The notes: generated by a model from the sequence alone, not told the origin. Positions 1 to 9,769 are shown, counted from the stretch's first letter. The stretch: 64,000 bases of DNA from Termitidicoccus mucosus (GCF_038725785.1 NZ_CP109796.1:3162001-3226000); one strand, 5' to 3'. Numbers and translations: made by a program.

Positions 1-76
1 AGGACTCGTTGTCAAGAACGACGGTCAGGTATTTGCCGGCGAGGCTGGCGGTGTTTTCGAGGACGGGCTTGCTCAT
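1..76 (-). CDS. cheW: CheW-like chemotaxis coupling protein, N-terminal fragment
   Basis: Only the first 25 codons lie in the window; the gene runs off the left edge. Reading the minus strand from the ATG at 76 gives MSKPVLENTASLAGKYLTVV, then LDNES. A short leader followed by a hydrophobic strand and an acidic stretch is how CheW domains usually begin (the 'yLtf.ldd..yGi' start). CheW links receptors to CheA at the inner membrane. It sits head-to-head with cheA on the opposite strand, which supports the call, and about 110 bp between the two starts must hold both promoters. The fragment is too short to exclude another CheW-fold protein. Confidence 0.6.
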   Translation of the reverse strand, partial: MSKPVLENTASLAGKYLTVVLDNES

Positions 77-185
77 GGTGCACGCATGCGGGCTGCAAGG
101 TCTTATCGGGCGTTTTCAACCCGGCTTTAGCCGCTTCTTCCCTTAAAGTTTCGGCTGCGATGGCCGAAACATAAATGCAGGTGAT

Positions 186-2306
186 ATGTCATTCAACTCC
201 CGCGCCTCCTCCATGTCCTTGCCTCCAGAAAAAAGCTCCCTTTTCGAGGACACCAGCAACCGCCTGGCCGGCGAGTCGATCCTTGCCCGCGCGGGCAGCG
301 ACGAAGGGCTGATCCCATCCTACAGCCTGTCGGCGGAACTGCTTGAGATCGTGGCCGGCATGCCGGCGGTCGAAAAGCCGCTGCGGGAACTGCAGGCCGC
401 CCTGGGCAAACTGCTGGACGAGGCCAGGCCCTTCGACGAGGTGACGCTCGGCCACCTGCGGCGCGTGGCGGAGTGGCTGCCGTCGGTGCTGGAGGGCGGC
501 GCGGAGGCCGCGCCCTCTCCCGCCATGCCCGCACCGCAGGAAACCCCGGCGGGAGGCACGCCGCCCGGCGCCCCTGCGGACGATCACGACGCCCAGCGCC
601 CGGAGGCATGCGACACGCCGTTGCATATCGACTTGGAGGAAAACGGCGAATTGCTGGCCGAGTTTCATGCGGAAGCACTGGATCACCTGATGCAAATCGA
701 GGCGTCCTTGCTCACGCTCGATTCCGCGCCCCAGGACCGCCCGGCCCTCGACAGCCTGTTTCGCTCGTTCCACACCATCAAGGGCGTGTCGGGCTTTCTC
801 CACCTCACGCCGATGCACACGCTCACGCACGAGGTCGAGTCGCTGCTGGACTTGATCCGCATGGGCAAACGCAGGCTGACGCCGACCATCATCACGGAAA
901 TCCTGCGCAGCCGCGACGCGGTGCAGGGCATGGTGCGGCAAATCGCGATCGCGCTCGAGCAGGGCCGCGTGTCCACCGAGATCGTGAAAGTCTCGCACCT
1001 GATCGGCGCCGTGCGTCGCCTGGCCTCGGGCGCGGAGGATGCCGGGCCGGCCGACGCCGGGCAGAAACCGAAGCCCGACGAGAACGCATCCGCATCCGCC
1101 GCCGAACCCGCCGCCGCGGATGCGGGCGGCCGTTCCGGCTCCGCCTCGGGCGCGGCCTCCACCGTCCGGGTAAACACGGAGAAACTCGACGCGCTGATGG
1201 ACGTCGTGGGCGAGTTGGTGATCGTGCAAAGCCAGTTGCAGGAATCGTCGCGCGCATTCGGCGAGGACGGCTCGCCGCTGGCGCGAAACCTCGGCCAGCT
1301 CCACCGCATCACCAAGGACATCCAGGAAACCGTCATGTCGTTGCGCATGGTGCCGGTGAAGCCGATGTTCCAGCGCATGGGCCGGCTGGTGCGCGACCTG
1401 TGCCGCGCCTGCGACAAGCGCGCCCGTTTCGTCACCAGCGGCGAGGAGACCGAAATCGACCGCACCGTGGTGGAGGAAATCACCGATCCGCTCGTGCACA
1501 TGGTGCGCAACGCGCTCGACCACGGGCTGGAGCCGGAAGCCGGGCGGGTGGCGGCGGGCAAGGACCCGACCGGCACGCTCACGCTCGAGGCCTACCACGA
1601 GGGCAGCAGCTTGGTCATCGAGTTGCAGGACGACGGCCGGGGCATCGACCCGGAAAAGATCCTGGCCAAGGCCAAGGCGAAAGGTCTGGTGGCGGAGGGC
1701 GCGACCCTGGCCAGGGAGGAAATCATCAACCTGATCTTCCACGCGGGCTTCTCGACCGCGGAAAAAGTGACTTCGGTCTCGGGACGCGGCGTGGGCATGG
1801 ATGTCGTGAAGCGCAACATCGAAAAACTGCGCGGCACGATCCAGATCGAGTCCGAGGTCGGGCGCGGCTCCACCTTCCGCGTCCGCCTGCCTCTGACCAC
1901 GGCGATCATCGACGGGCTTCTGGTGCGGGTCGGCGCCGACCATTTCATCCTGCCGAGCACGATGGTGCAGATGGCGCTGCGTCCGTCGCGCTCGGCGTTG
2001 TCCACGATTCAAGGCCAGGGGGAGACGCTCGATCACAGGGGGAAATTTTTGCCGCTGCACCGCCTGCATCGCCGCTTCGGGATTCTGGAGGCGGTGGAGG
2101 ACCCGTCGGCCGGGATTGTCGTCATCGTGGAAAACGCCGGGCGCTCCTTTGCGCTGCTCGTCGACGAACTGATCAACAAGCAGGAAGTCGTGGTCAAAAA
2201 CCTGGGGAGTTTTCTCCAAAGCATTCCCGGAGTGGCCGGCGGCGCGATCCTGGGCGACGGCAATATCGCGTTGATCCTCGATCCATCGTCGCTCTGCGCG
2301 GCCTAG
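186..2306 (+). CDS. cheA: Chemotaxis histidine kinase CheA
   Basis: This is the central kinase of chemotaxis; it autophosphorylates on an Hpt histidine and passes phosphate to CheY or CheB. The 706-residue protein has, in order, a variable N-terminal region (1-155), an Hpt domain with the phospho-acceptor motif FHTIKG (His about 196), an Ala/Pro-rich linker (about 275-330), a dimerisation helix pair (about 335-400), and a HATPase domain with N box near 435-445, G1 box DDGRGI near 482 and G2 box GRGVGMDVV near 533. A C-terminal CheW-like domain covers about 575-700. The roughly 155 residues before the Hpt are unusual, since CheA normally begins with Hpt. The ATG at 186 is weakly preceded by a purine-rich stretch, and Met10 is an alternative start. 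An HDOD gene follows 8 bp downstream. Confidence 0.95.
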   Translation: MSFNSRASSMSLPPEKSSLFEDTSNRLAGESILARAGSDEGLIPSYSLSAELLEIVAGMPAVEKPLRELQAALGKLLDEARPFDEVTLGHLRRVAEWLPSVLEGGAEAAPSPAMPAPQETPAGGTPPGAPADDHDAQRPEACDTPLHIDLEENGELLAEFHAEALDHLMQIEASLLTLDSAPQDRPALDSLFRSFHTIKGVSGFLHLTPMHTLTHEVESLLDLIRMGKRRLTPTIITEILRSRDAVQGMVRQIAIALEQGRVSTEIVKVSHLIGAVRRLASGAEDAGPADAGQKPKPDENASASAAEPAAADAGGRSGSASGAASTVRVNTEKLDALMDVVGELVIVQSQLQESSRAFGEDGSPLARNLGQLHRITKDIQETVMSLRMVPVKPMFQRMGRLVRDLCRACDKRARFVTSGEETEIDRTVVEEITDPLVHMVRNALDHGLEPEAGRVAAGKDPTGTLTLEAYHEGSSLVIELQDDGRGIDPEKILAKAKAKGLVAEGATLAREEIINLIFHAGFSTAEKVTSVSGRGVGMDVVKRNIEKLRGTIQIESEVGRGSTFRVRLPLTTAIIDGLLVRVGADHFILPSTMVQMALRPSRSALSTIQGQGETLDHRGKFLPLHRLHRRFGILEAVEDPSAGIVVIVENAGRSFALLVDELINKQEVVVKNLGSFLQSIPGVAGGAILGDGNIALILDPSSLCAA

Positions 2307-2314
2307 TCTTTTTC

Positions 2315-3187
2315 ATGACCCCCTCAATAAATGAAGTATGCGAACAGGCGCTGCAACTTCCATGCGCGCCGATGCTCTTGCCTCGGTTGTTGGACGTGCT
2401 GGGCCGGACCGACCGGACGATTCAAGAGATAAAGGAGCTCATCCAGATCGACCCGGTTCTGGCCAGTTCCGTGCTGCGCCTGGCCAACTCGGCCTATTTT
2501 TCCGCTGGCAACGCGCGCATTGGCACGCTGCACGACGCGCTGCTGCGGCTCGGACAGCGGGAAGTGTTTCGCGTGGCCGCGCTGTCCATCGCCGGACGCT
2601 GGCTCACGCACGAAGTCGAAGGATATTGCTGGGAACCGGGTGATTTTTGCCGCATGTCGCTGGTCACGGCGGTTGCGGCCGAAGTGCTGGCGGAAAGAAC
2701 GGGGCGCGTGCCCTCCGACGTCAGCTACGCGGCGGGGCTGGTCTGCGGAGTCGGAAAGCTCGCGATCGCCTACTCGTGCGGCGGGCATTTCGAGACGATC
2801 CGCGAATACCAGAAAATGGATGGCTGTACTTGGCTGGACGCGGAGTCGGCCGTGCTGGGCTTCAATTTCGCGACGGTGGGCGCGCGGCTGCTCACGCAGT
2901 GGAAGTTCCCGGATGCCTTTGTCGCGGTCGCCACCTACAATCCTCCCAACAACCGTCTCCCTGCGGAGCATCTGCCCCTCGCGGTGCATGTGCACGCCGC
3001 GAATTATCTCTCGGCCAGCATCGGCGTGGGGCAGGGCGAAGATGGTTTCCTGATCGCGCTGAACTCGAACCTGCTCCTCGAATGGGGTTTTACGGTCGAT
3101 GTGCTGGAGGCGGCCCTGCCCGAAGTGCTCAACCGCGCCTCGCTGCTGCTGCGCCAGAAACTGGCTTCGGGCCCGATCGAGTTCTAG
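2315..3187 (+). CDS. HDOD-domain signalling protein
   Basis: The protein has 290 residues. Its N-terminal half (about 15-215) matches the HDOD domain, a degenerate HD phosphohydrolase fold found in signal-transduction proteins; typical features are the LPRLLDVL start, the IQIDPVLASSVLRLANSAYF segment (about 47-66) and a following LRLG motif. The metal-binding HD pair appears absent, as is usual in HDOD proteins. The start at 2315 lies 8 bp after the cheA stop, so co-transcription with cheA is likely. The same frame happens to stay open far upstream inside cheA, but that part is low-complexity Arg/Gly/Pro sequence and is not coding. Its exact role is unknown; genes like this often modulate motility or chemotaxis output. 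Confidence 0.85.
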   Translation: MTPSINEVCEQALQLPCAPMLLPRLLDVLGRTDRTIQEIKELIQIDPVLASSVLRLANSAYFSAGNARIGTLHDALLRLGQREVFRVAALSIAGRWLTHEVEGYCWEPGDFCRMSLVTAVAAEVLAERTGRVPSDVSYAAGLVCGVGKLAIAYSCGGHFETIREYQKMDGCTWLDAESAVLGFNFATVGARLLTQWKFPDAFVAVATYNPPNNRLPAEHLPLAVHVHAANYLSASIGVGQGEDGFLIALNSNLLLEWGFTVDVLEAALPEVLNRASLLLRQKLASGPIEF

Positions 3188-3211
3188 CGCGACCTCGTCG
3201 CGATGCACAGT

Positions 3212-3233
3212 CGATACCGGCATGCCGGTATCG
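3212..3233 (+). terminator. Perfect 22-nt palindrome downstream of the HDOD gene, possible terminator
   Basis: The core GATACCGGCATGCCGGTATC is a perfect self-complement, extended by one C-G pair. A run of five T follows about 10 nt later (3244-3248). It could end the cheA-HDOD transcript, but the gap before the T run is longer than in a standard intrinsic terminator, and it could instead be a protein-binding site. Confidence 0.4.
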
Positions 3234-3319
3234 GCCGCCTGCTGTTTTTAATGGCCGGGAAAAAGATCTGAGCAAAAAGAAACCAGGGGAATAAAGGCGA
3301 ACCAGGTGGTTTTGAAGTA

Positions 3320-3420
3320 TTTTAAATGATATTATAGCCGGGCCATTCGGCCCAAAACAACCCGGTCTTGCTGGGAATGCAACCCAATGGGTTGCATTCC
3401 CAGCGGCTGCAATTCTATTT
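3320..3420. repeat. Dispersed 100-bp palindromic element, copy A
   Basis: The element starts TTTTAAATGATATTATAGCC, contains a 17+1+17 nt perfect inverted repeat (3370-3404), and ends GGCTGCAATTCTATTT. A second copy lies at 62491-62592. The two palindrome stems differ at three adjacent positions, each with a matching change in the other arm, so the structure is conserved rather than the exact sequence. Confidence 0.75.
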
Positions 3421-3654
3421 AATAATGCTCCGGGTTTGTTTTTTCATCCTTTGCGTCTTCGCACCTTCGCTGTGAAACCAGCCCGGGAGAAATAAAGGCG
3501 GGCTGACTTCTCTTCTGGCGGACGGCTCCATCACTTAGGATACGGGCAATTTTTGCCCGGATACTGGGAGCGGATGCCCGAAAAATCCCGTATAGTGTGC
3601 AAACACTCTTGGTGCTCCCCTTCGAATCAATCCACCCTGCTTTTGCTCCGCCCT

Positions 3655-5298
3655 ATGACCATACCCAATCATGGACCCGCCATCCTGATAATATCGGCGT
3701 TACTGACCATCAACTGTCTATCCGGCGCAGGCATTCCTCCCGTGGCGCCGCTGCCGGCCGAAAGGACGGTTGCACCCGGAAAATTTGAGCCCACTTGGGC
3801 GTCGCTGACTGAAAACTACCAGTGCCCGGAATGGTTCCGCGATGCCAAGCTGGGCATCTGGGCCCATTGGTCGGCGCAGTGCGTGCCCGGGCAGGGCGAC
3901 TGGTATGCGCGCTCCATGTATGTGCAAGGCCACAAGCAATACCAATCCCATGTCGAACACTTCGGCCATCCCTCGGAATTCGGATTCATGGAGATCGATA
4001 ATCTCTGGAAGGCGGACAAATGGGACCCGGAGGCGTTGATGGCCTTATACAAGGAAACCGGCGCCCGCTATTTCGTGGCGATGGCCAATCACGAGGACAA
4101 TTTCGACGCGTATGATTCGAAATACCACGCATGGAATTCCGTCAACGTCGGTCCCAAAAAAGATATCGTGGGGACGTGGGCGCGCGCGGCCCGCAAAAAC
4201 GGGCTGCGCTTCGGCGTGTCCAACCACTCGTCGCACGCCTGGCATTGGTTCCAGACCGCCTACGGTTATGACGCCGAGGGGCCGAAGGCCGGCGTGCGCT
4301 ACGACGCCTGGCGGCTGACCAAGGCCGACGGAAAGGGCAAATGGTGGGAAGGGCTGGACCCCCGGGATTTATATTGCAAGCCGGCCATCGTCATTCCGGA
4401 CGGCTTCACCTCCATGCAGGCCGCGCGCGAGTGGCATGACGCCAACAACCTGCCCTGGACCGAGGCCCCGCCGCCAGACGATCCGGAGTTCGCGAACAAA
4501 TGGTTTTTCCGCCTGCAAAACCTGATGGATGCCTACAAGCCCGATTTTGTATATCTGGATAATTGGGACCTGCCGCTCGGCCAGGTGGGGCTGGATATCG
4601 TCGCGCATTATTATAATTCCAGCATGGCGCGCGACAACGGCCGCCTCGACGTGGTGCTCACGGCCAAGGGGCTCCCGGCGGAAAAACGGCGGGCCGCCGT
4701 GCCCGACTGGGAACGCAGCGTCAGCGACCGCATCCAGCCCGAGCCCTTCGAAACCGGGACCTGCATCGGCCAGTGGCATTATAAAGATGATATAGAATAC
4801 AAATCGGTCCGCCAGGTCGTGCAGTTATTCGTGGACGTGGTGAGCAAAAACGGAACCATGCTGCTGAACATACCGCAGCGCGGCGACGGCTCCATCGACG
4901 AGCGGGAAGTGGCATTCCTGAAAAATTTCGCCGCCTGGACCAAAATCAACGGCGAGGGCATTTTCGACTCCCGGCCCTGGGAAACCTATGGTGAAGGCCC
5001 CACGCGCGTCGGCCGCGGGCGGGCGCGCGACGAGGCCATTCCCTACACGCAGGACGACATGCGCTTCACCGCCAAGGACGGCCGGCTTTATGTGTTCGTG
5101 CTTTCGCCGCCGGTCCGCCCGGTCACGGTGACCTCGCTCGGCCTGGGCGGGGAATTTGCGCGTCCGGTGGGACGAGTCGAACTGGTGGGCTCGGATGAGC
5201 AAATCAAATGGCGGCAGACGGACGAGGCCCTCGTTATCGAGCAGCCCGCCCGCCTGCCGTGCGAAGACGTGATTTCCTTCCGGATCACATGGAAATGA
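3655..5298 (+). CDS. Secreted GH29 alpha-L-fucosidase
   Basis: Predicted to hydrolyse terminal alpha-L-fucose from glycans outside the cytoplasm. The ATG at 3655 is chosen because it begins a signal peptide (hydrophobic stretch about 8-22, ending LLTINCLSG). A longer open frame upstream lacks signal-peptide character. The mature protein starts with the GH29 hallmark WFRDAKLGIWAHWSAQCVPG and then DWYARSMY. The catalytic nucleophile is probably Asp302 in YLDNWD. The 547-residue length suits a GH29 catalytic domain plus a short C-terminal beta-sandwich. No Shine-Dalgarno site is visible. The next glycosidase starts 18 bp downstream, so they likely form one transcript. Confidence 0.9.
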   Translation: MTIPNHGPAILIISALLTINCLSGAGIPPVAPLPAERTVAPGKFEPTWASLTENYQCPEWFRDAKLGIWAHWSAQCVPGQGDWYARSMYVQGHKQYQSHVEHFGHPSEFGFMEIDNLWKADKWDPEALMALYKETGARYFVAMANHEDNFDAYDSKYHAWNSVNVGPKKDIVGTWARAARKNGLRFGVSNHSSHAWHWFQTAYGYDAEGPKAGVRYDAWRLTKADGKGKWWEGLDPRDLYCKPAIVIPDGFTSMQAAREWHDANNLPWTEAPPPDDPEFANKWFFRLQNLMDAYKPDFVYLDNWDLPLGQVGLDIVAHYYNSSMARDNGRLDVVLTAKGLPAEKRRAAVPDWERSVSDRIQPEPFETGTCIGQWHYKDDIEYKSVRQVVQLFVDVVSKNGTMLLNIPQRGDGSIDEREVAFLKNFAAWTKINGEGIFDSRPWETYGEGPTRVGRGRARDEAIPYTQDDMRFTAKDGRLYVFVLSPPVRPVTVTSLGLGGEFARPVGRVELVGSDEQIKWRQTDEALVIEQPARLPCEDVISFRITWK

Positions 5299-5316
5299 CA
5301 CCGAGGAGAATGCCTT

Positions 5317-7536
5317 ATGAACCGCGCTTTTATATTGATCCTTTTTATCCTGCCCGCGGCCCTGCCGGGCGAGGAAGACATCCCGCTCGTCCCCTTCGTC
5401 ATCAATCATCATGAGCGTATCGACTCACCCGCCGATGTTTCCTTCCTGCTCGATGCGCCCGCGGGCAGGGACGGCTTTGTGCGCGTCAAGGACGGCCATC
5501 TGTCCAAACCCGACGGCAGCCGCCTCCGCATTTGGGGCGTGAACCTGACGGGATGGGTGCGCGGCTCGACCATGCTTCCGCCGAAGGAAGAGGCCGCCTT
5601 GTGGGCCAGGACGCTCGCCCGCGCCGGGGTGAACTGCGTGCGGTTTCACTTCCTTGACCGCACGACGCGCAATGCGCAACAGGAGGAGGAAATCGAAATT
5701 CGAAGAAAGAAGGCCGAGACGGAGGGCCAGCGCTTCTCGTCGCCGCCCGCCGGCTTGATCGACGGCTCGCGCAACGACACCCTGGAGCTTGATGCCGGCG
5801 CCCTGGACCGTCTGGACTTTTTCGTGGCCGAGTTAAAAAAGGCGGGGATTTATACGAATTTGAATCTGAACGTGGGCCGCCATTACAAGGAGGGCGACGG
5901 GGTGCCGGACTATGAGCTGCTGGGCGTGGCCAAGGGCGTCACCTACATCGGTGAGCGGCTGATTGAACTGCAAAAGGACTATGCGCGCAAGCTGCTCACC
6001 CATTACAATCCCTATACAAAATCCGAATACCGCAACGAGCCCGCGGTCGCCACGGTGGAAATCGTGAACGAAAACTCCCTGTTCGAATTCTGGTTTCGCA
6101 ACTGGCTTCGCGGCGAGCTGGCGCCGGGCGGGAAAAATCATCAGCTCGATTTTCCGCCGCGCTATGAACGACAGCTCACGGAGATGTATCAGGCCTGGCT
6201 GGCGGCCAACCGGACAGGCGAAGAGATCGCGCGACTAAGGAAGCTCGCGGCGGTCGCGCCCGGCGCGCCGGTTCCTCGTCTGCGGCGGGGGGATTTCAGC
6301 ACCGCGCCCGACGAATTGTTCAGGGCCGAGGCGGATTTTTATACCCATGTCGAGACATCGTTCCTCACGGGCATGCATGCATTCCTCAAGGACGAACTCG
6401 GCGTGAAATCGCCGGTCATCGGAAACGCCGATCACACCTATTGGATACCGAGCCAGCCCATGCTGAGGGCCAATTCGCAGCTCGATTTCATCGACGGGCA
6501 TGTTTACTGGCAGCATCCCGCGATATGGGGCGCGCGCAACACCCCCATGGTGGACCAGCCCACGCGCTCCACCATCGTGAAGCTCAGCCGCTCACCGTTC
6601 CTCAACCGCCCGTTCACCGTCAGCGAGGTGAACCATCCCAATCCCAACGACTATGCCGCCGAGATGATCCCAATCCTGGCCGCCTACGGCGCATTCCAGG
6701 ACTGGGACGGCATCTATTTTTATACTTTCGAGCCAAAGATCGGCAACACGTGGGAGCCGTATGTGGCGGACGAGTTTGATATAACGCTGGACCCGGTGAA
6801 AATGTCACAAATGGGCGCGGGCGCGCTGCTCTTTTCCCGGTCCGACGTGAGCCCGGCCAGGCACACCGTCGCCCGCACTTACACCGCGGACCAAGTCACC
6901 GAAAGCATGCGCCTGCCCGCGGCCGAGCGCCCATATTTCACCCCCGGGTTTCCGCTCTCGCTGCCGCTGCGCCACGGCTCGCGCATCCGCAGCCTGGATG
7001 GCGGGCCGACCCAACAATTCGAGTCCGATCCCTCGCCGCCATATTTGTCGGACACCGGCGAACTGGCATGGCATGTGTCGGAGGCAAAGCGAGGCGCGGT
7101 CACAATCGACACACCCCGCACCCAGGCGGTGGTCGGGTTTGTGCGGAATAATCAATCGCGGACCCGCCATCTGATGCCGGAGATCAAAAACGATTTCTGC
7201 GCCGTCACGCTCTCCTCACTCACCGACGCACCCATCCAGCGCTCCCCCACCCTGCTGTTGATCGCTTGCGCGCGCTGGCAAAACACCGGATCGAAATGGA
7301 ATGCGCGCCGGACGCTTTGGGACGAATGGGGCAAGGGTCCTACGCTCATCGAGCCGGTGACCGGCTGGCTCGTCCTTCAGGATTTGGATGGCGCGGTGGA
7401 TGTGTCCGTCACGGCATTGGATGGCGCCGGGCGCTCCATCGGCAAACCGGCCAAGGCAAAGATGGTCGAGGACGGCTGGGAAGTGACGCTCGGAACGCCG
7501 TCCGCCACCCAATACATTATAAATGTGGCCCGGTGA
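5317..7536 (+). CDS. Secreted clan GH-A (GH5-like) glycoside hydrolase
   Basis: The 739-residue protein has a short signal peptide (1-18). It resembles (beta/alpha)8 glycosidases of clan GH-A. GVNLTGW and VNCVRFHFLD lie near the N-terminus. A catalytic acid/base is likely at Glu252 in EIVNENSL, and the nucleophile is likely Glu437 in VSEVNHP. WDGIYFYTFEP follows as the typical last barrel strand. A C-terminal region of about 200 residues looks like beta-sandwich. A good ribosome site (GAGGAG) precedes the ATG. The exact GH family and substrate cannot be fixed by eye; neighbours suggest a pectic or hemicellulosic glycan. Confidence 0.75.
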   Translation: MNRAFILILFILPAALPGEEDIPLVPFVINHHERIDSPADVSFLLDAPAGRDGFVRVKDGHLSKPDGSRLRIWGVNLTGWVRGSTMLPPKEEAALWARTLARAGVNCVRFHFLDRTTRNAQQEEEIEIRRKKAETEGQRFSSPPAGLIDGSRNDTLELDAGALDRLDFFVAELKKAGIYTNLNLNVGRHYKEGDGVPDYELLGVAKGVTYIGERLIELQKDYARKLLTHYNPYTKSEYRNEPAVATVEIVNENSLFEFWFRNWLRGELAPGGKNHQLDFPPRYERQLTEMYQAWLAANRTGEEIARLRKLAAVAPGAPVPRLRRGDFSTAPDELFRAEADFYTHVETSFLTGMHAFLKDELGVKSPVIGNADHTYWIPSQPMLRANSQLDFIDGHVYWQHPAIWGARNTPMVDQPTRSTIVKLSRSPFLNRPFTVSEVNHPNPNDYAAEMIPILAAYGAFQDWDGIYFYTFEPKIGNTWEPYVADEFDITLDPVKMSQMGAGALLFSRSDVSPARHTVARTYTADQVTESMRLPAAERPYFTPGFPLSLPLRHGSRIRSLDGGPTQQFESDPSPPYLSDTGELAWHVSEAKRGAVTIDTPRTQAVVGFVRNNQSRTRHLMPEIKNDFCAVTLSSLTDAPIQRSPTLLLIACARWQNTGSKWNARRTLWDEWGKGPTLIEPVTGWLVLQDLDGAVDVSVTALDGAGRSIGKPAKAKMVEDGWEVTLGTPSATQYIINVAR

Positions 7537-7577
7537 CTCCTGACGTCTCGCATATGGAAACTCCAAAAATTGATTTG

Positions 7578-7805
7578 AACCGCAAAGGACGCGAGGAATG
7601 GAGAATATAGTATTTTCTCTCAACATTAGCCCAAAGGTAGGGCGAGGCGTCCCCGCCGAGCCGCGGCTCAGCCGGAGGCTTCGCCCTACCGGCGCTGCCG
7701 CGCCAATGTTAAATGAAACCACTATAATATGATAATTTAAAAATCACAAAACGGACAATTTCACCTGGCATTATTTTCTTCGCACCCTTCGTGTCCTTCG
7801 CGGTT
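7578..7805. repeat. Nested inverted repeats between two glycosidase genes
   Basis: Outer arms AACCGCAAAGGACGCGAGG (7578-7596) and its imperfect reverse complement (7787-7805) match at 16 of 19 positions. Inside, AACATT/AATGTT arms (7622-7627 and 7705-7710) enclose a hairpin of the GTAGGGCGAGGCG family (7637-7689). The region lies in the 292-bp gap before the GH127 gene and carries no visible gene. Confidence 0.65.
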
Positions 7806-7828
7806 GATTTTAGAACTTCCCCCATAAT

Positions 7829-9613
7829 ATGAAACCGATCCTGCTTGCATTATGCCTGTCAGTTGTCGTGCCGCCGCTGGCGGCCGGGCCTGCGGCGCGC
7901 GAGGTGGTCGAGCCATTTGACTATCGCGGTGTCCGCCTGCTCGAAAGCCGCTGGTCGGCGCAGTTCCGGGAGGCGCGCGACTATTACTTAAGCGTGCCGG
8001 ATGACGACATCCTGCACGGCTACCGAAAAGCCGCGGGGTTGCCCGCCCCGGGTGCGCCGCTCGGCGGCTGGTGCCGCCACAACAGCGACACCGTATTCGG
8101 CCAATGGCTCAGCGGCATGGCCCGCATTTATCGGGCGACCGGCGACGAGGCGATGCGCGACAAGGCGTCCCGCCTGCTCGCGGAATGGGCCAAAACCATC
8201 GGTCCCGACGGCGACTGCCGCATGGGGCTCTATGCCTACGACAAGGTCGTCTGCGGCTTGGTGGACCTCCATTCATACGCGGACGAGCCTTCCGCGCTGC
8301 CGTTGCTCAAGCGCACGCTGGAATGGTCGATGCGCACCTTCAGCAAGGAACGCACGCCCGAAACCCCCGAATCCACCAGCGGCAAACCGGGGGAATGGTA
8401 CACTTTTGCCGAAAACCTTTACCGTGCCTATGAACTCATCGGTGACGAGAGGGTAAAGGAATTTGCCGACAGCTATCTGCATCCCGGTTACTGGAACAAA
8501 TTCGCCCGGAGCCCGGAGCCGGAAAACGCCCACCACGTCCACGCCTACAGCCATGTGAACACCTTCAGCAGCGTGGCGATGGTGTATAAAATGACCGGCG
8601 ACACGACCTACCTCGACATCATGCGGAATTTCCACGATTACATGCAGGCGACGCAGTGCTACGCCACCGGCGGCTTCGGCCCGATGGAGCGCATCGTGCC
8701 GCCCGACGGCACGCTCGGGCGCAGCCTGGAGGCGCGCAACGCCTCCTTCGAGACCGTCTGCGGCTCCTGGGCGGTGTTCAAGCTGGGCCGCTACCTTACG
8801 TCCTTCACCGGCGAGTCCCGCTACGGAGACTGGATCGAAAAACTTTTCTACAACGGCATCGGCGCCTCCCTGCCAATCACGGCCGGCGGCAAGACGTTCT
8901 ATTATTCCGACTACCGTGTGGCCGGAGGGCTGAAAGTATATAAAGTGTCGCGTTATCCCTGCTGCGCCGGCACCTACATCCAGTGCGTGGCCGATTATCA
9001 TAACCTCATCTATTATCGCGCGCCCTTCAGCCTCTATATCAATCTCTACGTTCCCTCGGAAGTGCGGTGGCAGGGGCCGTCCGGCGAGGTAACGCTGACC
9101 CAGGCCACAAACTATCCCGAGGAGGAAACTTCCGCGCTGAGCCTCACGATGCAGCAGCCGTCGCGCTTCAGCCTGAAATTCCGCGTGCCCGGCTGGGCCG
9201 AAAACATCTCCGCCACGGTCAACGGCGCCGAGGTGGTCAGCGCCCCGAAAAGCGGCGCGTGGGCGGAAATCGACCGCGTGTGGCAATCCGGCGACAAGAT
9301 CGAGATTCGCATCCCGATGAAACCGCGCATGGAGCCGGTTGACTCCCGGCACCCGCGGCGGGTCGCGATTGTGCGGGGTCCGGTGACCCTGGCGATGGAC
9401 GACTGGGTGTTTGAGGAAATCCCCCAACTGCCCGCGCTCGCCGACTTGGAACGGTGGCTGGTGCCGGACCGGGACCAGCCCGGAGTGTTCGGCATCGCGC
9501 CGCGCGACGGCAGGCAGCTTCAGGCAAAGTTCCGCCCGTTCTACATGTTCGGCGAAGTCACGCCCTATCGCATTTACCACGACCTGGACGCACCGCCCAT
9601 CCCGGTCTGGTGA
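7829..9613 (+). CDS. Secreted GH127 beta-L-arabinofuranosidase-like protein
   Basis: Predicted to release beta-L-arabinofuranose from plant glycans or arabinosylated glycoproteins. The 594-residue protein has a signal peptide (1-19, cleavage near LAAGPA). It then has an alpha-helical (alpha/alpha)6 barrel typical of GH127, including GGWCRHNSDTVFGQWLSGMA (about 76-95) and the Cys-rich segment YPCCAGTYIQC (Cys378, Cys379, Cys386). In characterised GH127 enzymes a cysteine in this segment is the nucleophile within a zinc cluster. A beta-sandwich follows from about 410. The start follows a repeat-rich spacer. Substrate assignment rests on family resemblance only. Confidence 0.85.
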   Translation: MKPILLALCLSVVVPPLAAGPAAREVVEPFDYRGVRLLESRWSAQFREARDYYLSVPDDDILHGYRKAAGLPAPGAPLGGWCRHNSDTVFGQWLSGMARIYRATGDEAMRDKASRLLAEWAKTIGPDGDCRMGLYAYDKVVCGLVDLHSYADEPSALPLLKRTLEWSMRTFSKERTPETPESTSGKPGEWYTFAENLYRAYELIGDERVKEFADSYLHPGYWNKFARSPEPENAHHVHAYSHVNTFSSVAMVYKMTGDTTYLDIMRNFHDYMQATQCYATGGFGPMERIVPPDGTLGRSLEARNASFETVCGSWAVFKLGRYLTSFTGESRYGDWIEKLFYNGIGASLPITAGGKTFYYSDYRVAGGLKVYKVSRYPCCAGTYIQCVADYHNLIYYRAPFSLYINLYVPSEVRWQGPSGEVTLTQATNYPEEETSALSLTMQQPSRFSLKFRVPGWAENISATVNGAEVVSAPKSGAWAEIDRVWQSGDKIEIRIPMKPRMEPVDSRHPRRVAIVRGPVTLAMDDWVFEEIPQLPALADLERWLVPDRDQPGVFGIAPRDGRQLQAKFRPFYMFGEVTPYRIYHDLDAPPIPVW

Positions 9614-9658
9614 GTCGTCCATCCACGGCAGTGGCTCAGAATGATGCCGTTGCCCGGA

Positions 9659-9769
9659 ATTCTTTCTCTTTCCTCTTTATCTTTATTCCTTCTCTTTCTC
9701 CCGATGGATAGTGGATGCTGACGGGGCGGAGGAGAAAGAGGAAAGAGAAAGAATAAAGAGGAAAGAATT
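9659..9769. repeat. Polypyrimidine/polypurine inverted repeat, copy 1
   Basis: A pyrimidine arm (CTTTCTCTTTCCTCTTTATC) and a purine arm (GAGAAAGAGGAAAGAGAAAG) flank a short loop near 9702-9730. A close relative lies at 15365-15440, also just upstream of a gene start. The strong strand asymmetry could allow triplex or hairpin formation. Confidence 0.7.

Larger units (their letters stand above)
3188..3654. other. Gene-free region with two palindromes
   Basis: No gene is visible between the HDOD stop and the fucosidase start. It holds a 22-nt palindrome (3212-3233) followed by a T run, a 101-bp dispersed element (3320-3420), and a stretch near 3450-3475 (GCGTCTTCGCACCTTCGC) resembling sequence at 7780-7805. 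It probably contains the fucosidase promoter, which I cannot place with confidence. Confidence 0.6.

Noticed and set aside
473-2314. Upstream extension of the HDOD gene frame through cheA, suggesting a fusion
   Set aside because: The extra 614 residues are Arg/Gly/Pro-rich and out of frame with the well-supported CheA; the HDOD start at 2315 explains the gene.
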